Part shown: positions 60,701 through 64,000 of the stretch, piece after piece
Position numbering within the stretch: the stretch's first letter is position 1
How the letters are laid out: every line of letters starts with the position of its first letter
Origin: Paulownia fortunei
Lineage: Eukaryota > Streptophyta > Magnoliopsida > Lamiales > Paulowniaceae
Reading direction: 5' to 3'
Assembly (NCBI GenBank): GCA_019321725.1
Contig: CM033106.1
Span: 22,814,965 to 22,878,964 of the forward strand
Length of the DNA stretch: 64,000 nt
Made by a program: the position numbers and the translations under genes
Notes under the pieces: model-generated
Databases searched by the model: none
Told to the model about the DNA's origin: nothing
Seen by the model: the letters and a program-made list of their open reading frames with translations, nothing else

Positions 60701-62842
60701 TAACGCACTAATTATCTCAAGGAATAGATGCATCTTATACATCAGAAGTATTTGGAGGACAGTCCTTGAAACAAAAGCCTAACATTCAAAGTAAAGAATT
60801 TCATCAAACTTGCAGTCCTTAGAAAAATGTTTGTTAGAACAAGAAGTTTCCAACATAAGATAGACTAGTTTCCAGCTATTTTTAGGATACTCCAGATCTA
60901 ATCCATAATGCTTTAGGCCAGCAATTTAATTCTTGAAGGTTATTCATCAAATTGAATTCTGAGCGACTAGGCAGTCAATCCAATTTATCAGAGCTTTGTC
61001 TCAATTGAGATGATTAAACATAACGATTCAATCATAGTCTTTTAATTCTCATAAAATAAGAAAAGCATTTAATATACAGCTGCCAATTTCTCGCAGATAT
61101 TCTTTTGGTCTTCAACATTGCCTGGGGATATATAGAATCAAGAACTTAAACCAATCTCTCTTCTCACAAATAAATATCCAAAACAAGTACACACATACCT
61201 CTAACTATAACATTAAAATACATTATGCATGCTAGAGGTGAATAAAATATATTATTATCTTACCACCTTCAACATTGGCAAACATTTACATGTCTCATTA
61301 ACAAGTTCGTGAAACGTAAGATATTTAAAGTTTCTCTTAAAAACTTATAGGAAAGGCTTATTTCCTTTCTTACCACTTCCATTTAATGTTGCCTCAATTT
61401 CAAAATGGAAAAAAGAAGATTCTGAACTGAATTTCATGTTTGCTGCACTATAAAGTTAAATCACTCAAATCATCCAATCATTTGACTAACTTATTCCAAT
61501 AATTAATACTCCATTTTTTATGATGTTCACTATTATTCAAATACTTGTCAAATAAACTAAGTTGTTCACTATTTCAATAGGAAAAATTGTAAAGTTGACT
61601 AGTAGACAATATAAGACATTTCAATCAGGGGCGGGAAAAATATAGATACATGATAGTTATTTATTCATGAAGACCAATTTAAGGTCACTTTTCAATGTAA
61701 AACAGATATTACCCTGGAGCTTGATTAATCTTGTGAATTATTTAAGGTCACTTTTCAATCTAAAACAGATGTTACCCTGGGGCCTGATTAATCTTGTGAA
61801 TTAAAAATTTGTTTCTAAACACTTTTCCTTGGAAAGAGGGACAACAGGGAGAGCAACAAAAGCCACAATTTCCTAATAATATGTATCTCTTGTTTGCTAA
61901 CTCGAAAACAAAGGTCAGACTCCAAGAGAAAGGAGACCTAAAACTTGACAATTGGCATCATTTGTAGATACCACCTAAAACTTGCATTAGTTTCAACCAT
62001 TTTTGCCATCAAACAATCCAACTACCGTCACCCTCCACGCTCTTTACACTCTCACCAGCCCACCCCTAAAGAAAGATTCCTACCTACCATTCTTCTTCCC
62101 AGACTATTGATGAATATGGCATGCAAATGAACATAATAATACTCATCCACCACTATGAAACTATTTCAAAACATACCAAGTTTCATTGCATACAACATGA
62201 TATATACTGAAATATCCAACCCAAATATTCATCAAGAAAACCAAACCGTAAAATGACACATGAATCAAGGGCTCTCATAATTCTATTACTCCAAAAATCT
62301 CACATGGCTGAATCTCTCCACACTGTATTTCCAAACAATAATGACCTCCCCAAGTCACTCCCAGATACCAAATAAACTATGTTTTCCAAGTCAATTGATC
62401 ATCTTTACAGTCAATTTTCAATTATTTTTCCCCTAGTCCGACTTTCATACCAACACTTCACTCCGAGACCCTATAATTCAGAAAGAAAATGTCCAACAAA
62501 GACTCTAAACTACATATTGCCACAACAAACTACGTAATTCCAGCTAGATTAAATTACAAATCAATTATTCCCTCCCAGTAAATGCTATTAACTTCAAACA
62601 AAAATTCAACAGTTGCAATGGAAAGGCAGATAAAATCGGCTAGATCTTAATTATCACCGAAAGAATTGCAAAATTCATCACTCACCGAGATGGAATTGAT
62701 GACCGCATTGAAGCTTCGCCCAAGATCTATCCCCGTTATCCATCACCAAATCCAAGCAAATCGAGCACGACACCGCCGACGCTGACGCCTTGCCTCCGCC
62801 TCCATCACCGTCGTCGAGAAGATCCGCATCGCCCAACCCCAT
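54733..62842 (-). CDS. RFI2: RING-H2 E3 ubiquitin ligase, RFI2 family, 422 aa
   Basis: The family includes Arabidopsis RED AND FAR-RED INSENSITIVE 2, a RING protein in phytochrome signalling and flowering; the role here is inferred. Exons in transcript order: 62842-62686, 60081-59912, 58261-58203, 56365-56340, 56264-55889, 55213-54733. Phases agree and total 1269 nt including the stop (TAG). The RING ligands are C26, C29, C46, H48, H51, C54, C67, C70 (core LQCGHQFHLDC and MQCPNC), split between exons 1 and 2. Next comes the conserved block RKIEKGQWLYANG (71-83) and MDDWAHDEDLYDLGY. The rest is Ser/Pro/His-rich and low-complexity (for example SSSSSGRTF), ending HGSERMPSQNRS. One exon is only 26 nt. 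Intron 1 is 2.6 kb; the intron 58202-56366 contains the 145-bp duplication. It is convergent with the SR gene, 2.5 kb apart. It could be a paralogue of RFI2 (At3g05545-like) and not the direct orthologue. Confidence 0.92.
57278..57567. repeat. 145-bp tandem duplication in an intron of the RING gene
   Basis: Two head-to-tail copies start ATGAAAAAATCCAGCATAGA at 57278 and 57423. They differ at one visible base (TTATTACAGG against TTATTCCAGG), so the event is very recent. It lies in intron 56366-58202 and leaves both neighbouring splice sites untouched. Confidence 0.92.
61681..61803. repeat. 63-bp tandem duplication in RING gene intron 1
   Basis: Units beginning AAGGTCACTTTTCAAT start at 61681 and 61744 and share CTGATTAATCTTGTGAATTA-type ends (about 93% identical). 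Confidence 0.88.
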
Positions 62843-63130
62843 AATTCAATATACAATCTCCAATTTCCAAAAAAAATCCACCACTGTATTATGATCTAGC
62901 AAATAATTGCTACACACAAAAATTGAATTAAATAGAGCTCGAGTTGAATTTATTTGAAGAATTTAGATGAAAATTAAGTGGAGTTTAGAGAGGACTTTGG
63001 GGGAACTGCTCAGAGGAAAGAGAGATGAGGAAGAACTGTGAACCACTTTTTCTTTTTCTTTTTTCCTCTCTTTCAATTTTCCTAATTTTTCTCCCCGTTG
63101 AAATTGGGAATTTCCTTTTTCGATTTTTCC

Positions 63131-63140
63131 CATTTATATA
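63131..63140 (-). promoter_or_regulatory. Candidate TATA box of the RING gene
   Basis: The minus strand reads TATATAAATG at 63140-63131, about 290 bp upstream of the ATG at 62842, within a short (TA)n tract. The leader between is CT-rich on the sense strand, as is common for plant leaders. Inferred from position. Confidence 0.4.
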
Positions 63141-63180
63141 TATATATATATCTTCTATATAAACTATCTATAAAGGTTTT

Positions 63181-64000
63181 TTATTTTTTACACTCAAAGT
63201 GTGGTTTTTATACAAAATATACAAAATTTATTGCTCGACAATAGTACCCCTAAAACTAAAGCTATTGAATTTAAAAAGGCAAGGGCACAAGTGGAGTTTT
63301 ATCCCAATCCAAATTTCAATCAATTTGAATATTTTATTATAATTTTATATTATATTTTTAAATTATATAATTTTAAATATAATATATTTTTTAAATATAT
63401 ATTTAAAATTAATCATATAAACATGACATGTATGTATAATATTTAAATATATATTTAAAATTAATTATATATACATGACATATGCAAAATGCGTGCATGT
63501 ATAATATTTAATATAAATTATAATATAAAATCCAAACCCACTAAAACTCGTACTCATCCCTCTCAAAATCAACAAAATTGAATTACACTAAACCTACTTT
63601 CCATTGAAACAAAGAAAATTGTTCAATTTGCTGAATTGGTGAAGAGGAAAGGTACGGAAGCAAAGAAAATTTGTCCAAATTGACTGTATAGGTGTTGAAT
63701 AAGAAGAAAGGTGTACACTGGCAAAATTCCTCGGGTGGAATTCTGGTTACTTCTTGATGTCTCATTTTATAAAAAATAAAAATATTTGAATGATAAATAT
63801 TGATCCTATTATTTTTATAATCAAATCGATGATCCAACTAATTTTGTTGTCAATCAGTGGTTCAATTAGATGGACCGATTTAACCATCGATCCAAATTAG
63901 TCCAATAAAAATTAATTATATTTTTAGTCATATTATGTAAAATGGTAATATAATAAATAAATTATTATGTTATACATTTTTAAAAAAAATAAATAAATAA
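63181..64000. other. AT-rich DNA at the right edge
   Basis: No gene recognised. A ~52-bp tandem motif (TTAAATATATATTTAAAATT followed by an ACATGACAT segment) occurs at 63391 and 63443, with a partial third copy. Frames at 63201-63446 and 63583-63837 are AT-driven. Confidence 0.55.

Noticed and set aside
1..64000. tRNA, rRNA, CRISPR or prokaryotic operon features
   Set aside because: None seen on either strand. The gene structure is clearly that of a plant nuclear genome.

Overview
This is a 64-kb piece of nuclear plant DNA, most likely from a eudicot. The evidence is intron-rich genes with canonical GT-AG introns, proteins matching plant-specific families, an AT-rich background, and long stretches of Ty3/gypsy LTR retrotransposons. 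The species cannot be named from the sequence. No bacterial, organellar, CRISPR, rRNA or tRNA feature was seen.

Layout. (1) 1-0.46 kb, minus strand: the 5' end of a HIG1-domain (hypoxia-responsive) mitochondrial protein gene that runs off the left edge. (2) 0.65-3.5 kb: AT-rich DNA ending in three tandem copies of a ~297-bp unit. (3) 3.55-26.95 kb: a nested retrotransposon block, all oriented on the minus strand. The outer shell is an old Tat-like element (here Tat-A) whose two ~390-bp LTRs lie 23 kb apart. Inside it are two joined copies of an Athila-like element and a 5'-LTR-bearing, 3'-truncated Tat element (Tat-B) with gag, protease, RT, RNase H, a core-less integrase, a 93-bp tandem repeat and an antisense extra ORF. 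The Athila-like elements carry a decayed, intronless LONELY GUY (LOG, cytokinin-activating enzyme) fragment in place of recognisable RT/integrase. (4) 27-34.6 kb: non-coding DNA containing a last-exon relic of the TRAPP subunit TRAPPC4/Trs23 and a ~2.2-kb imperfect inverted repeat. (5) 34.6-38.1 kb: a third Tat remnant (Tat-C), split by a solo Athila-like LTR with a clean 5-bp target duplication. (6) 41.6-52.2 kb, plus strand: a complete SR34/SR30-type (SF2/ASF) splicing factor gene with a leader intron and 13 coding exons. (7) 54.7-62.8 kb, minus strand: a complete six-exon RING-H2 E3 ligase gene of the RFI2 family, convergent with the SR gene. (8) The last 0.8 kb is AT-rich with no gene.

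The three living genes have unrelated jobs: mitochondrial respiratory-complex assembly or hypoxia response, pre-mRNA splicing, and ubiquitin ligation in light signalling. They form a normal gene neighbourhood, with the retrotransposon block lying between the HIG1 gene and the other two. From memory, an RFI2-like RING gene and a HIG1 gene are neighbours in Arabidopsis (At3g05545/At3g05550), so the block may have expanded an ancestral gene cluster. No clearly new biological system was found. The most unusual item is the pair of Athila-like elements that captured a LOG coding segment.
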